Shown: positions 27,263 through 37,624, numbered from the stretch's first letter. The stretch: 64,000 nucleotides of DNA from Methylomonas sp. ZR1 (GCF_013141865.1 NZ_RCST01000001.1:2108001-2172000); one strand, 5' to 3'. Made by a program: numbers and translations. The notes: a model not told the origin generated them from the letters alone.

Positions 27263-30106
27263 ATGAGTAGCCTGCTTAAACAATTTGAAGAGTCCTCCTC
27301 ATTGTACGGAGGCAACGCCCATTTCATCGAGTACTTGTACGAACAGTACTTGAGCAATCCGGAATCCATCAGCCCGAGCTGGCGACAGCGCTTCGACCAC
27401 ATTCGCAGTGGCGCCACCGAAGACACGCCGCACAGCGTGATTGTGGAACGCTTCGAAAAATTGGCGATTGCAGAACCAGGCAGACTGGCCAGAATGCAGG
27501 GTTTTACCGAGCAAAGCGTCAAGAAGCAATCGGCGGTAGCCCGTTTGATCAATCATTACCGGGTCAAAGGCCATCAGATAGCCTCTAACAACCCGCTTGG
27601 CCAATCGCAAAGCATCCCCGCAGACTTGGAACCCATATATTATGGTCTAACGGATGCGGACATGAGCACCCTGTTCGATACCGGCGGCCTGTGCGGCGTG
27701 GACCGTTTGCCCTTGAAAGCCATTATTCAAACGCTTAACGAGATTTACTGCGGCAGCATCGGCAGCGAATACATGCACATCGTCGATGACGAGAAGAAGC
27801 GTTGGATCAAGGATAAACTGGAAGGCGCAAAACCGGATTTCAGCAGCCACCCGGAAAAGCGCCAATGGCTTTTAAAGTTGTTGATTGCGGCCGAAGGCCT
27901 GGAGCGCTTCCTGCACCGCAAATATGTCGGCCAAAAACGCTTTTCGCTGGAAGGCGGCGAGTCTTTGATTCCGATACTGGACGAATTAATCCAGCGCGCC
28001 GGCGAACACAAAGGCAAGGAAATCGTCATCGGCATGGCCCATCGCGGCCGATTGAACGTACTCATTAATATTCTGGGCAAAAGCCCGGCGGTATTGTTCG
28101 GCGAATTCGAGGGCACTCACACGTCCTCGCCCGGCGTATTGACCGGCGACGTCAAATACCACCAAGGCTTTTCGTCCAATATCGCCACACCGGGTGGCCC
28201 GATTCATTTGACGTTGGCCTTCAACCCCTCGCATTTGGAAATCATCAATCCAGTGGTGGAAGGTTCAGTAAAAGCCCGCCAAGATCGCCATGGCCCGGAT
28301 GGTTTTGACGCGATCCTGCCGATATTAATTCACGGCGACGCCGCGTTTGCCGGCCAAGGTATTGTGATGGAAACCTTGAACATGTCGGAAACCCGCGCCT
28401 TCTCCACCGGCGGCACCGTGCATATTGTCATCAACAACCAAATCGGTTTTACCACCAGCAACCCGTTCGACGCGCGTTCCACCCTGTATTGCACCGACGT
28501 TGCGAATATGATTCAGGCGCCAGTATTTCACGTCAACGGCGACGATCCGGAAGCGGTAATTTTCATCACGCAATTGGCACTGGATTACCGCAACACCTTT
28601 CATAAAGATGTGGTGATCGACTTGATTTGCTACCGCCGCCACGGTCACAACGAGGCCGACGAACCGGCGGCTACCCAACCGATGATGTACAAATCCATCC
28701 GCGATCACCAAACGCCGCCACAAATCTATGCACAAAAATTAATTGCGGAAGGTGTCGTCACCGAAGACATGGTGCAGAAAATGGAGCAGGATTACCAACA
28801 ACTGCTCAACGAAGGTCAACCGGTGTCGCGGCCGATTATTGAAAACAATGTTTACTCATACTCAGCGCGCTGGGTACCGTATCAAAACAAACATTGGGAC
28901 ACGCCCGCCAAGACCTCGATAAGCTTGGAGCATCTCCAATTCTGCAACCAACGCTTGCAAAGCTTGCCGGATGGTTTTGAGCTACACCCCAGAGTCGCCA
29001 AAGTCATGGATGACCGCAATAAAATGGCGGCCGGCGAAATCCCGATGGACTGGGGTTTCGCGGAAAATTTGGCTTATGCGTCGCTGCTACTGGAAAAATA
29101 TGACATGCGATTGACCGGCCAGGACATCGGCCGCGGTACTTTCTCGCATCGCCATGCTATTTTGCTGAATCAGGCCAACGGTGAAAACTACATCCCGCTG
29201 AAACATTTGAGCGAAAATCAGGGCCGCGCCCAAATCTTTAACTCGCTGCTCTCGGAAGCCGGCGTCTTGGGTTTCGAATACGGCTACAGCTCCACCGAAC
29301 CCAATAAATTGGTGATCTGGGAAGCGCAATTCGGTGATTTCGCCAACGGCGCGCAAGTGGTCATCGACCAATTCATTTCCTCCGGTGAAACCAAATGGGG
29401 CAAACTCAGCGGCTTGGTGATGCTGCTGCCGCACGGTTTTGAAGGCCAAGGCCCGGAACATTCCTCGGCTCGCCTGGAGCGCTATTTACAGTTGTGTGCC
29501 GACCACAATATCCAAGTCTGCGTACCCACCACCCCGGCGCAAATTTTTCATTTGCTGCGCCGGCAAATGTTACGCCAATATCGTAAGCCGCTGATCGTCA
29601 TGAGCCCGAAAAGCCTGCTACGACACAAGCTGGCGGTATCGACACTCAGCGATTTAACCGACGGCGAATTTTTGAACGTGATAGGCGAACAAGACGATAT
29701 CGATCCCTACCATGTCACACGCATAGTCTTATGCGCCGGCAAAGTTTATTTCGATTTGTTGGAAGCCCGCCGCCTGGATCAGGAGCAACTGCGCCATGTC
29801 GCGATTATTCGTATCGAGCAGCTCTACCCGTTTCCGAACGAACAATTCAAACGTGAAATCGACAAATACCCCAATGTCGAACATATTGTCTGGTGTCAGG
29901 AAGAGCCGAAAAACCAAGGCGCCTGGTACCAAAGCAAGCATCATTTTTTCGATTTGCTAGACAAGAATATCCCGATCAGTTATGCCGGCCGGGTCGCGTC
30001 GGCTTCTCCGGCGGTCGGCAATTACAAAACCCATCTCAATGAACAACGCGCCGTGGTAAACGCCGCGCTCTATGGCAGCAACGAAGGAAATACACATGAG
30101 CTTTGA
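27263..30106 (+). CDS. sucA: 2-oxoglutarate dehydrogenase E1 component
   Basis: SucA decarboxylates 2-oxoglutarate with thiamine diphosphate in the TCA cycle. The 947 residues cover the full family length. Visible landmarks are the N-terminal [19 protein letters not shown] segment that docks E2, the [16 protein letters not shown] active-site stretch, [18 protein letters not shown] (TPP region), [19 protein letters not shown], and [20 protein letters not shown]. The end overlaps sucB by 11 bases. Type I methanotrophs were long described as lacking this activity; this gene is complete. Confidence 0.97.
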   Translation: MSSLLKQFEESSSLYGGNAHFIEYLYEQYLSNPESISPSWRQRFDHIRSGATEDTPHSVIVERFEKLAIAEPGRLARMQGFTEQSVKKQSAVARLINHYRVKGHQIASNNPLGQSQSIPADLEPIYYGLTDADMSTLFDTGGLCGVDRLPLKAIIQTLNEIYCGSIGSEYMHIVDDEKKRWIKDKLEGAKPDFSSHPEKRQWLLKLLIAAEGLERFLHRKYVGQKRFSLEGGESLIPILDELIQRAGEHKGKEIVIGMAHRGRLNVLINILGKSPAVLFGEFEGTHTSSPGVLTGDVKYHQGFSSNIATPGGPIHLTLAFNPSHLEIINPVVEGSVKARQDRHGPDGFDAILPILIHGDAAFAGQGIVMETLNMSETRAFSTGGTVHIVINNQIGFTTSNPFDARSTLYCTDVANMIQAPVFHVNGDDPEAVIFITQLALDYRNTFHKDVVIDLICYRRHGHNEADEPAATQPMMYKSIRDHQTPPQIYAQKLIAEGVVTEDMVQKMEQDYQQLLNEGQPVSRPIIENNVYSYSARWVPYQNKHWDTPAKTSISLEHLQFCNQRLQSLPDGFELHPRVAKVMDDRNKMAAGEIPMDWGFAENLAYASLLLEKYDMRLTGQDIGRGTFSHRHAILLNQANGENYIPLKHLSENQGRAQIFNSLLSEAGVLGFEYGYSSTEPNKLVIWEAQFGDFANGAQVVIDQFISSGETKWGKLSGLVMLLPHGFEGQGPEHSSARLERYLQLCADHNIQVCVPTTPAQIFHLLRRQMLRQYRKPLIVMSPKSLLRHKLAVSTLSDLTDGEFLNVIGEQDDIDPYHVTRIVLCAGKVYFDLLEARRLDQEQLRHVAIIRIEQLYPFPNEQFKREIDKYPNVEHIVWCQEEPKNQGAWYQSKHHFFDLLDKNIPISYAGRVASASPAVGNYKTHLNEQRAVVNAALYGSNEGNTHEL

Positions 30107-31280
30107 AATACTGGTCCCCAGCCTTCCCGAATCCGTATCCGATGCCACCTTAGTCGCATGGCACAAACAGGCGGGCGAATGGGTAAACGAAGGCGACAAT
30201 CTGGCTGATCTCGAAACCGACAAAGTCATCCTGGAAGTACCGGCCCCCAAATCCGGAACTCTGCTGGAACTGGTGGTGCAAGACGGCGAAACCGTGGTCG
30301 GCGGCCAACTACTCGCCAAACTCGACGCCCAGCAAGCCAAACCGGCTCAGGTAACCGAAAAAGCCGAAGACGCCGTCCTCAGCCCTTCCGTTCGCAAACT
30401 GGTCGCTGAAAAGGATCTCGATCCGCAAGCGATCGCCGGCTCCGGCAAACACGGCAGGATTCTGAAAACCGATGTCTTGGATTTCTTGAACACGCAAGCG
30501 AAAGATGCACCAACCGCTCCTACTCCCGCGCCGGCAGCGGAAACCCACTCGCCGTTGTCCGCCACAGCTGTCGCCAGCCTGAGGCCGGAACAGCGGGTGC
30601 CGATGACCCGCTTGCGCGCCAAAGTAGCCGAACGCTTGCTGCAAGCTCAGCAAAACGCGGCGATGCTAACTACCTTTAACGAAGTCAATCTCAGTGCCGT
30701 CATCGATCTGCGCAATCACTACAAAGATCGTTTCGAAACCAAACACAGCATCAAGCTGGGCTTCATGTCGTTCTTCGTCAAAGCATCGATTGAAGGCTTA
30801 AAACGCTTCCCGGCGATTAACGCTTCCATTGACGGTAGCGACATCATTTACCACGGCTACTACGACATCGGCATCGCCGTGACTACACCGCGCGGCCTAA
30901 TCGTGCCGATTTTGCGCGACGCCGACCAACTGGATTTCGCCGGCATCGAAAAAGGCATACACGATTTCGGCAATAAAGCCCGCAACGGCTCGATCAGCGT
31001 CGAAGACCTGAGCGGCGGCACCTTTACCATCACCAACGGCGGCATCTTCGGTTCCATGTTGTCCACGCCTATCCTAAATCCGCCGCAATGCGCAATTTTG
31101 GGTATGCATGCGATTAAAGATCGGCCGGTGGTGGAGAACGGCGAAATCGTGATTCGGCCTATCATGTATCTGGCCTTGTCCTACGACCATCGCTTGATAG
31201 ATGGCAAGGAAGCGGTGCAATTTTTGGGCACCATCAAAGAATGTCTGGAAGCGCCGGCGCATTTATTACTAAATATCTAA
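30096..31280 (+). CDS. sucB: dihydrolipoyl succinyltransferase (2-oxoglutarate dehydrogenase E2)
   Basis: SucB transfers the succinyl group to CoA. The 394-residue protein has an N-terminal lipoyl domain (lipoylated lysine in [14 protein letters not shown]), a peripheral-subunit-binding domain ([20 protein letters not shown]), an Ala/Pro linker and the catalytic domain ending in [17 protein letters not shown] with the catalytic histidine. The start at 30096 has GAAGGAAA upstream and lies inside the end of sucA. No lpd gene follows; E3 must be encoded elsewhere. Confidence 0.96.
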   Translation: MSFEILVPSLPESVSDATLVAWHKQAGEWVNEGDNLADLETDKVILEVPAPKSGTLLELVVQDGETVVGGQLLAKLDAQQAKPAQVTEKAEDAVLSPSVRKLVAEKDLDPQAIAGSGKHGRILKTDVLDFLNTQAKDAPTAPTPAPAAETHSPLSATAVASLRPEQRVPMTRLRAKVAERLLQAQQNAAMLTTFNEVNLSAVIDLRNHYKDRFETKHSIKLGFMSFFVKASIEGLKRFPAINASIDGSDIIYHGYYDIGIAVTTPRGLIVPILRDADQLDFAGIEKGIHDFGNKARNGSISVEDLSGGTFTITNGGIFGSMLSTPILNPPQCAILGMHAIKDRPVVENGEIVIRPIMYLALSYDHRLIDGKEAVQFLGTIKECLEAPAHLLLNI

Positions 31281-31294
31281 CTTCCTGATGCATC

Positions 31295-31314
31295 ACTCCC
31301 GCGCAAGCGGGAGT
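31295..31314. repeat. REP-like palindrome after sucB
   Basis: ACTCCCGC, loop GCAA, GCGGGAGT: perfect 8-bp arms 14 bases after the sucB stop. No T run follows. The sequence is of the type seen as dispersed intergenic repeats; it may also protect the 3' end of the sucAB transcript. Confidence 0.5.
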
Positions 31315-31339
31315 CCAACTTCCAGCCATCATCGATTTC

Positions 31340-31978
31340 ATGCGCTACACCATTATTCCCGTCACCGCCTATCAACAAAACTGCACCTTACTGGTCTGCG
31401 AACAAACCAATATAGCCGCTCTGGTCGATCCGGGCGGCGACCTTGATGTATTGCTGAAGGAAGTCAAAAAACAAGGCGTGGAGCTGGAATCGATACTGGT
31501 CACCCACGGCCATCTCGATCACGTTGGCGGTGTGGCGGAGTTGGCCGAAAAACTTTCGTTGCCGACCATCGGCCCACAAATTGAAGATAACTTCTGGATC
31601 GAGGCCTTGTCACAGCAATGCCGGATGTTCGGTTTTCCGGAGTCGGCGAGTTTTACCCCACAGCGTTGGCTGAACGACGGCGATACGGTTAAGGTGGGTA
31701 ACGAGGTCTTACAGGTGATCCACTGCCCTGGCCATACGCCCGGCCATGTGGTGTATTTCAGCGAGGACCAGCGCCTGGCGCTGGTCGGCGATGTACTATT
31801 CAAAGGCTCGATCGGTCGCACCGACTTTCCAAAAGGCGACCATCAAACTTTAATCAATTCCATTGAATTAAAACTCTGGCCCTTAGGAGAGGACGTGAAA
31901 TTCATCCCCGGTCACGGCCCTATGTCTACTTTTGGCGCGGAAATGCGCAGCAATCCGTTTGTTGGAGCCTACCGCTAA
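31340..31978 (+). CDS. metallo-beta-lactamase fold hydrolase (glyoxalase II-like)
   Basis: The 212-residue protein has the metal-binding motif VTHGHLDHVGGV (HxHxDH) near residue 54, the second histidine in HCPGHTPGHVVYF near residue 134, the aspartate in ALVGDVLFKGSIGR and the last histidine in FIPGHGPMSTFG. This is the GloB/YcbL type of thiol-ester hydrolase. It may act on a glutathione or other thioester; the substrate cannot be read. It follows sucB after a REP-like palindrome and has no good ribosome site. Confidence 0.88.
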   Translation: MRYTIIPVTAYQQNCTLLVCEQTNIAALVDPGGDLDVLLKEVKKQGVELESILVTHGHLDHVGGVAELAEKLSLPTIGPQIEDNFWIEALSQQCRMFGFPESASFTPQRWLNDGDTVKVGNEVLQVIHCPGHTPGHVVYFSEDQRLALVGDVLFKGSIGRTDFPKGDHQTLINSIELKLWPLGEDVKFIPGHGPMSTFGAEMRSNPFVGAYR

Positions 31979-32065
31979 CCGAAAAAAATCAGCCCAAGGA
32001 CAGGTTAAAACGGAGGAACTAGCATTCTGGATAAATAGCTGCCAGCGGATTTTATTGACAACGGT

Positions 32066-32144
32066 GGATGGGTAGGGGCGATAGCTGAAACCCATCGCAT
32101 CAGTTTGAGGACACTTGATGGGTTTCGCTTCGCTCTACCCATCC
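32066..32144. repeat. imperfect inverted-repeat element (REP/MITE-like)
   Basis: GGATGGGTAG...AAACCCATC at the left end is matched in reverse by GATGGGTTTCGCTTCGCTCT then ACCCATCC at the right end. The element is about 79 bases and could fold into a long imperfect hairpin. It lies between the convergent MBL hydrolase and nsrR genes. Similar GATGGGTTTCGC/ACCCATCC sequences are familiar as dispersed intergenic repeats in proteobacteria; copy number here cannot be judged. Confidence 0.5.
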
Positions 32145-32160
32145 TAAACATTGCAATGCC

Positions 32161-32607
32161 TCAACCCTGTTTTAGCGGTACGCCATCCAAGCCACTCGGC
32201 CGGGGCCCTGGCACCAAATCGCTCAAAACCGCCTTGTCCAAAGTCTGTAAAAACTGCTCGACAGCGCCGCCTAACAATCCTATCAGCCCGCACCCTTTCT
32301 CCAGCGCACAACTACCCTGCTTTTTGGGATTAAAACATTCGGCCATCTGAAAGTGCCCCTCCACTTCCCGTACCACATTGCCGACACTGATCTCCCGCGC
32401 CGGCCGCGACAAACAAATGCCGCCCCCTTTGCCGCGTACCGTCAGCACAAAACCTTTTACGCCCAGTTTGTGTACCACCTTGACCAAGTGGTTTCTGGAG
32501 ATGCCGAAAAAATCGGCTAATTCAGTAATTGTTACCCGTTTTTCAGTGTTGATAGCCAGATAAATCAGTACGCGCAGCGCGTAATCGGTATGTGCAGTCA
32601 ATTGCAT
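32161..32607 (-). CDS. nsrR: Rrf2-family nitric-oxide-sensing repressor, NsrR type
   Basis: The 148-residue protein begins MQLTAHTDYALRVLIYLA, the Rrf2 N-terminal winged helix, with the recognition helix around FFGISRNHLVKVVHKLG. Three cysteines at residues 91, 100 and 106 can bind an iron-sulfur cluster; E. coli NsrR uses Cys91, 96 and 102, so the first is in the same place and the spacing differs. Nitric oxide damages the cluster and relieves repression. It is divergent from the norCB operon, with an NsrR-like operator between them, so it most likely represses norCB. Confidence 0.88.
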   Translation of the reverse strand: MQLTAHTDYALRVLIYLAINTEKRVTITELADFFGISRNHLVKVVHKLGVKGFVLTVRGKGGGICLSRPAREISVGNVVREVEGHFQMAECFNPKKQGSCALEKGCGLIGLLGGAVEQFLQTLDKAVLSDLVPGPRPSGLDGVPLKQG

Positions 32608-32669
32608 GTCGGTGAATTTGGTAAAAGCCGTATTTGAAATAAATGTTAATGACGCTTACACTTGCCGGA

Positions 32670-32692
32670 AAGTTGCATTTTAAACGCATGTT
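32670..32692. promoter_or_regulatory. NsrR operator upstream of norCB
   Basis: The 23 bases AAGTTGCATTT-T-AAACGCATGTT match the published NsrR consensus AAGATGCATTT-N-AAATGCATCTT at all but three specified positions. The site lies in the 111-base gap between nsrR (minus strand) and the first gene of the nor operon (plus strand), 26 bases before its ATG, where a bound repressor would block transcription. Recognition is from the known motif; binding is inferred. Confidence 0.75.
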
Positions 32693-32718
32693 ATAAAACT
32701 GTCCGGCGGTAAAATTTA

Positions 32719-33057
32719 ATGTTGATCGAACCCGTTGCCCTATCCGATTTTTTCCTGAGCTTTTTCAGTGCGGCGTTGATCATCTTGCTGGCTACCGTCT
32801 ATGCCGCGTTGTATGCCTGGTCCAAGATCAGCGGCCGCCGCAAATTCGAGCTTGCCGCCTGGTTAATCTACGCTGCATTGCTGATTTGTGTCGGCGTGTT
32901 CAGCTACGTCAATCATTTTAACGATTATTGGCTACTGCTGTCCTTGTTAATGGTACTCGGCTACGGCTGGATGCCGCGTTTTATCTGGAAGCTGTGCGCC
33001 GCGACGCACGATGCAGATACACATCACTCTCATCAATCTGGAGATCATCATGACTGA
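32719..33057 (+). CDS. small His-tailed membrane protein of the nor operon, unknown
   Basis: A 112-residue protein with three hydrophobic segments (about residues 12-34, 47-64 and 69-85) and a His-rich cytoplasmic or periplasmic tail (ATHDADTHHSHQSGDHHD). Its end overlaps norC by 8 bases, so it is coupled to norC, and it is the first gene behind the NsrR operator. I do not recognise a family. The tail could bind copper, iron or zinc; a role in assembly or metal supply of the heme/non-heme iron centre of NorB is a guess from position. Confidence 0.75.
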   Translation: MLIEPVALSDFFLSFFSAALIILLATVYAALYAWSKISGRRKFELAAWLIYAALLICVGVFSYVNHFNDYWLLLSLLMVLGYGWMPRFIWKLCAATHDADTHHSHQSGDHHD

Positions 33058-33655
33058 GCAAAGTCCGCCCCGCTGGGCGTCGGAAACATTCTGGAAAAAA
33101 ACCGCGATCTGGGTGACCGGCGGATCTTTTGTACTGCTGGTTATTTTAAGCTTCGATTCGATGAAACAAATCAGTGCCGGCGGCCCGCGCGTACCCGCCT
33201 ACAGCGTGATAAACAAAGACATCAGCTATCGTTTCGACAAAGCCAAGCAGCGCTACCAACCCACCATAGGCGAGGACGCACCGTTGTTCGGCAAAACTTT
33301 GAGCGAAGAAGACGCCGAAAAACTGATCGACCACGGCAAAAAAACCGTACAAGCCAAAAACTGCATGAATTGCCACACCCTACTCGGCAACGGCGCCTAC
33401 TACGCGCCCGATTTGACCAAAGCCTGGCTGGATCAAGGTTGGGGAGCCAAGGAATCGCGTGAACAAATGATGGTGAATTTCCTGCTGGACCCGGAAAAAA
33501 ATGCCCGCACCTACGGCTCCAACCGCAAGATGCCCAATCTGGACATCACACCACCCGAAGCGGAAGCCATCGTTGCTTTCCTGAAATGGATGTCGTCTAT
33601 CGACACCAATGGCTTTCCGCATAATTTCATCGCGCTGGGCGAAGAGGAACAATAA
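33050..33655 (+). CDS. norC: nitric oxide reductase subunit C (cytochrome c)
   Basis: NorC is the membrane-anchored monoheme cytochrome c that feeds electrons to NorB. The 201-residue protein has one N-terminal transmembrane helix (about residues 18-34, IWVTGGSFVLLVILSF) and the heme-binding motif KNCMNCHTLLGNGAYYAPDL (CxxCH); the distal methionine is in NRKMPNLDI. The start at 33050 has GGAGATCATC upstream. norB starts directly after its stop. NO reduction in methanotrophs is linked to detoxifying NO from ammonia co-oxidation and to hypoxia. Confidence 0.95.
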   Translation: MTEQSPPRWASETFWKKTAIWVTGGSFVLLVILSFDSMKQISAGGPRVPAYSVINKDISYRFDKAKQRYQPTIGEDAPLFGKTLSEEDAEKLIDHGKKTVQAKNCMNCHTLLGNGAYYAPDLTKAWLDQGWGAKESREQMMVNFLLDPEKNARTYGSNRKMPNLDITPPEAEAIVAFLKWMSSIDTNGFPHNFIALGEEEQ

Positions 33656-35161
33656 ATGACCTTACAAGCTTATCAAGAAAAAGCGGCGAACTGCTGGGCC
33701 GGTTGCAAGCAACGCCATACCGAGCTCATGACCAACCCCCATCTGAGCGGCGGCCAAAAACTGGCGGTACATTACTTTACCGTGGCGATGGTGTTGTTTA
33801 TGGCGCAATTGCTGTTCGGCCTGTTGGCCGGTCTGCAATTCATCTTCCCCAGCTTTCTCTATGAAATCCTGGATTTCAACGTCAACCGCATGGTGCACAT
33901 CAACGCCATGGTGGTATGGATGCTGTACGGTTTCCTCGGCTCGGTGTACTGGTTTCTGGAAGATGAAAGCGGCGTCGAAATCGTCGGCCTGAAATGGGGA
34001 CAATTGGCGTTCTGGGTATTGACCGGCGCCGTCACCGTCGTGGTCTTGGTGTACTTGCTGATTCAAATCGGCAGTGGTACCGATACCTCACTCTGGTTGA
34101 TCAACGAAGGCCGCGAATACATCGAAGCACCGCGCTGGGCCGACATCGGTATCGTCGTCGTAGTATTAACCTTCTTCTATAACGTCGCCGCCACTTTTGC
34201 CAAGGGCAAATGGTCGGGCATCGCCGGCGTGTTGACTTTGGACCTGGTCGCGCTGGCCGGTTTGTATCTGGCCGGCATGTTTTACGTCACCAATATTTCC
34301 GTCGACCAATACTGGTGGTGGTGGGTCATCCACTTATGGGTGGAAGCCACCTGGGAAGTGCTGGTCGGCTGCATCATGGCCTGGAGCTTGATGAAGTTGC
34401 TGGGCGTGCGCCGCAAAGTCGTACAAACCTGGCTGTATATCGAAGTGGCCTTGATGTTCGGTTCCGGCATCTTGGGGCTCGGCCATCACTACTTCTGGAT
34501 CGGCACACCTGAATACTGGTTCACCATCGGCGGCTTCTTTTCGGCGCTAGAACCCATCCCCTTGGTGGCGATGGTAGTACATTCCATCTACGACGCCGGC
34601 GCGCACCGCTTCAAAAACAGCAACCACCCCGCCCTAGCCTGGATCATCGCCCATGCTTTCGGTAACTTTCTCGGTGCGGGCGTTTGGGGCTTCATGCACA
34701 CTCTGCCACAAATCAATCTGTATACTCATGGTACCCAATGGTCGGCTTCGCACGGCCATTTAGCTTTCTTCGGCGCTTATGCCACCATCAACATCGCCTT
34801 CTTCTATCTGGCCGCACAACAAGCGCGCGGTAAGGTCTGGATGGGCGGCGAGCTTGCCAATGGCTGGCGCTGGAAAACCGCAGCGGTACTATTAAACCTG
34901 GGCGTGATGGGTATGACGGTGGCGTTGTTGATCGCCGGCTACGAACAATCGTTTATCGAACGCGCGGTGGAAGGCTCAACTTGGGCCGGCTATTTTGCCG
35001 CACAAAATCATCCCTGGTTCATGCAAGCAATGGTCTGGCGCATGGTATTTGGCTTGATGACGGCGGCGGGCGGCGGTTTGTTGTTTTGGGATTTATTGGA
35101 AATCGGCAAGGGTGAGCAACGGCCCGCGGCAGTGATTGACAGCGAAGCAGTAGCCCAATAA
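33656..35161 (+). CDS. norB: nitric oxide reductase subunit B
   Basis: NorB reduces two NO to N2O at a heme b3/non-heme iron site. The 501-residue protein is a 12-helix heme-copper-oxidase relative. Visible ligands are in NRMVHINAMVVW (low-spin heme His), IHLWVEATWEVLVG (FeB His and the essential glutamate), GLGHHYFWIG (FeB histidines) and TQWSASHGHLAFFGAY (heme His). It lacks the fused N-terminal quinol-oxidising domain of qNOR, so with NorC it is a cytochrome-type cNOR. No norQ/norD accessory genes follow. Confidence 0.95.
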   Translation: MTLQAYQEKAANCWAGCKQRHTELMTNPHLSGGQKLAVHYFTVAMVLFMAQLLFGLLAGLQFIFPSFLYEILDFNVNRMVHINAMVVWMLYGFLGSVYWFLEDESGVEIVGLKWGQLAFWVLTGAVTVVVLVYLLIQIGSGTDTSLWLINEGREYIEAPRWADIGIVVVVLTFFYNVAATFAKGKWSGIAGVLTLDLVALAGLYLAGMFYVTNISVDQYWWWWVIHLWVEATWEVLVGCIMAWSLMKLLGVRRKVVQTWLYIEVALMFGSGILGLGHHYFWIGTPEYWFTIGGFFSALEPIPLVAMVVHSIYDAGAHRFKNSNHPALAWIIAHAFGNFLGAGVWGFMHTLPQINLYTHGTQWSASHGHLAFFGAYATINIAFFYLAAQQARGKVWMGGELANGWRWKTAAVLLNLGVMGMTVALLIAGYEQSFIERAVEGSTWAGYFAAQNHPWFMQAMVWRMVFGLMTAAGGGLLFWDLLEIGKGEQRPAAVIDSEAVAQ

Positions 35162-35210
35162 ATCAACGGTGTGCTTACCGCTTGGGCATCCACCGATTTT
35201 TCAAACGCTT

Positions 35211-35238
35211 AAGGCGAATACGCTGGCGTATTCGCCTT
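35211..35238 (+). terminator. hairpin after norB
   Basis: AAGGCGAATACG, loop CTGG, CGTATTCGCCTT: perfect 12-bp arms 49 bases after the norB stop, followed by GTAAAGGTTTTAT. The T run is short. It lies between the convergent norB and a small minus-strand gene and may end both transcripts. Confidence 0.6.
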
Positions 35239-35252
35239 GTAAAGGTTTTATC

Positions 35253-35447
35253 TCAAACCGGAGAACATTGCGAACAAGCGGTTGGCTTAGCAAATCTCTC
35301 ACTGGCCTTCTTCGCCGCACTGACCACGTTGCTGATTGAACCCAGATAATAAATTGCCTCTTTAGCCGGCAGCAAAGAGCAGCTGGATTTATGAATCAGG
35401 TGGTCGCCATTTTCCTGCGCGCTTATCTCAATAAAAAACTCTGCCAT
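35253..35447 (-). CDS. small conserved protein with cysteine motif
   Basis: A 64-residue protein (MAEFFIEISAQENGDHLIHK then SSCSLLP ... PTACSQCSPV). One cysteine lies near residue 23, and a CxxC pair near the C-terminus could bind metal or be redox-active. AGAGG lies just upstream of the ATG. I recall similar short proteins with the HxxxCxLLP...CxxC pattern in other proteobacteria, without a known function. Confidence 0.7.
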   Translation of the reverse strand: MAEFFIEISAQENGDHLIHKSSCSLLPAKEAIYYLGSISNVVSAAKKASERFAKPTACSQCSPV

Positions 35448-35889
35448 TGTCTAATCCTCTTGATATAGGTTTTATAAATACAGGTCGAACCGCGTGAATG
35501 ATCGAACCTCTGTAGGCCATCGAACATTCGGCCTGAGCGATGTTATGAAAACGACATGAATAACCGCTAATTCAGGCCATTTTGCGGCTCAGCTAACTGA
35601 CAGCAAGAAATAAACCAGAACCACCGGTACATCAGCCCTGCTCATTCCGCGTTAAGCAACACCTTGTTTGAGCATTTGTTAAACAACATAAAGTACCCGA
35701 CAAATAATAAGCTTGCTTACCGTCAACGCCACTCAATCCTAGGTAATCCAAGCATCTGTCGATATTCGCTCACTCGCAGACTGACCCACCGCCTTTCCTA
35801 TATTTCAGCTCTATCTAAGTGATTGATTGTTGCATTGAAAATTTCTTCTACAATTTCTACTCAGCTTTCACGTTATTAATATAGGGGGA
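35448..35889. other. 442-base gene-free stretch upstream of the chemoreceptor
   Basis: No open frame, RNA or clear repeat is seen here. Near the right end a possible sigma-70 promoter reads TTGTTG (35827-35832), a 16-base gap and TACAAT (35849-35854), about 35 bases before the chemoreceptor ATG, which itself has a GGGGG ribosome site. The rest is unexplained. Confidence 0.4.
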
Positions 35890-37512
35890 ATGCGTATGCT
35901 GAATCGTTTTTCGATAGCTGCCAAACTTCAACTGATGTCTTGGTTTGCGTCGCTACTGCTGGCCGGCCTGGCGTTACTTGGCTATCACGCCTTAAATTAT
36001 GTCGGCGATGCGGCTCACAGCATGGGGAAGAGTAAAGACATCGTCGCCGACATTCTACCGCCCCCCTTATTTCTGGTTGAAGCCCAGTTAATGGCCGAGC
36101 AGCTATACCACGACAAAGATAAAGACCCTAAATATGCGCGGTTAAAAGAATTGAAAATCGAGTACGACACCCGCAATCGCTATTGGGAGTCCGCACAGGA
36201 GATTCCAGCCCAACTAAAACAAGCCATATTGGGCACGCAACGCGAACAAGCTGATCAGTGGTGGAAAGAATTGGAGGAACGCTATATTCCAGCAATCAAG
36301 GAAGGTGATGTAAAAACAATGGACCTGGCTATGGAACGTCTGGATGAACAGTACGAACGGCATCGCGAAGCATTGGCAGAAACCGTCAAAATTTCCAACC
36401 GATATTCCAATGAGACCTTGGCAAACCTTAACCAAACCGTCGGCAGCACAACCTGGTATCTGGTTGGAGTGGCCTTGCTGGGTGCAATCGCATTCGTGAT
36501 AATGGCCTACGTGATTATCCAACAAATCCGCTACAGCCTTGATCAAGCGGAAAAAGTCACGGGGGCTATCGCCGCCGGCGACCTGACGGTAGTGATCCCC
36601 GATGCAGGCGACGATGAAATCGGACAACTTCTCAGAAAGTTAGCGCAGATGCGCAAGAACTTACACAATCTAATCTCCGATATGCACAACGGCGTATTCC
36701 AGCTTAATCGATATTCGGCGGACCTGTTGGAGGCCGCCGCGCAAGAATCGATTATCGCCAATAACGGTTACGAGGCAGCTTGCAGTATGGCGGCCACTAT
36801 CGAACAGCTATCGGTATCGCTCGAACAAGTCAACGGTAATGCGCTGGACGCCAAGCAGGTTGCATTCGAATCAGGACAGCGCGCGGAGTTATCCACCAAG
36901 GTAATTAGCTCCACCGCCATAGAGATGCAAAAAATTTCAGCCATTGTCGTGAATGCGGCTGACTACATTCGCAATCTGGAATCAATCAGCTCGGAAATAA
37001 CCAGTATTGTCGACGTGATTCACGGTGTCGCCGAACAAACCAATCTGCTTGCTCTAAACGCCGCGATTGAGGCCGCTCGCGCCGGCGAGTACGGCCGAGG
37101 TTTTGCGGTGGTTGCAGACGAAGTCAGAACGCTTGCCGAGCGCACCAGCACGTCCAGCGGTGAAATTAAATTAATGGTGGAAAAAATTCGTCAAGCCTCC
37201 AAAGCCGCTGTGCAGGCTATGGAAAGCGGGGTAACCGGCGTTGAATCCGGCGTAGCGCTGTCCAGCCAGGCGGGCCAATCGGTCAACGAAATTCTCGATG
37301 CCCAATACCGCGTGACACTATCGGTAGACGGGATTAGCGGCGCACTGGGCCAGCAATCGGCTGCTACACGCGATATGGCTAATCGGGTGGAACAGATCTC
37401 GCAAAATGCCAACTCGCTGGCTAAAACCGTAGAGAAAACCAAGCAGAGCGCAGAACAATTGGCACAACAGGCCGCTAGCCTCGATAAGTTGGCTGCACGC
37501 TTCAAATTATAA
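35890..37512 (+). CDS. methyl-accepting chemotaxis protein
   Basis: A 540-residue chemoreceptor. Transmembrane helix 1 is at residues 17-35, a four-helix-bundle-type periplasmic domain spans about 36-190, helix 2 is at about 190-212 ([20 protein letters not shown]), then a HAMP domain and the signalling domain. The hairpin tip reads [20 protein letters not shown] and [15 protein letters not shown], the canonical CheA/CheW contact. There is no C-terminal CheR-docking pentapeptide. The ligand is unknown. The gene stands alone. Confidence 0.95.
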   Translation: MRMLNRFSIAAKLQLMSWFASLLLAGLALLGYHALNYVGDAAHSMGKSKDIVADILPPPLFLVEAQLMAEQLYHDKDKDPKYARLKELKIEYDTRNRYWESAQEIPAQLKQAILGTQREQADQWWKELEERYIPAIKEGDVKTMDLAMERLDEQYERHREALAETVKISNRYSNETLANLNQTVGSTTWYLVGVALLGAIAFVIMAYVIIQQIRYSLDQAEKVTGAIAAGDLTVVIPDAGDDEIGQLLRKLAQMRKNLHNLISDMHNGVFQLNRYSADLLEAAAQESIIANNGYEAACSMAATIEQLSVSLEQVNGNALDAKQVAFESGQRAELSTKVISSTAIEMQKISAIVVNAADYIRNLESISSEITSIVDVIHGVAEQTNLLALNAAIEAARAGEYGRGFAVVADEVRTLAERTSTSSGEIKLMVEKIRQASKAAVQAMESGVTGVESGVALSSQAGQSVNEILDAQYRVTLSVDGISGALGQQSAATRDMANRVEQISQNANSLAKTVEKTKQSAEQLAQQAASLDKLAARFKL

Positions 37513-37624
37513 GCATTCAGCGCAGAATGCGGCTGCGTTACTTAGGCACAAACTTAACGATTTCCAGGCTTGGGTCACGTGAGTTTAAGGTAATGTCAGC
37601 ACTCAAACCTTAAGCTGAATAATC

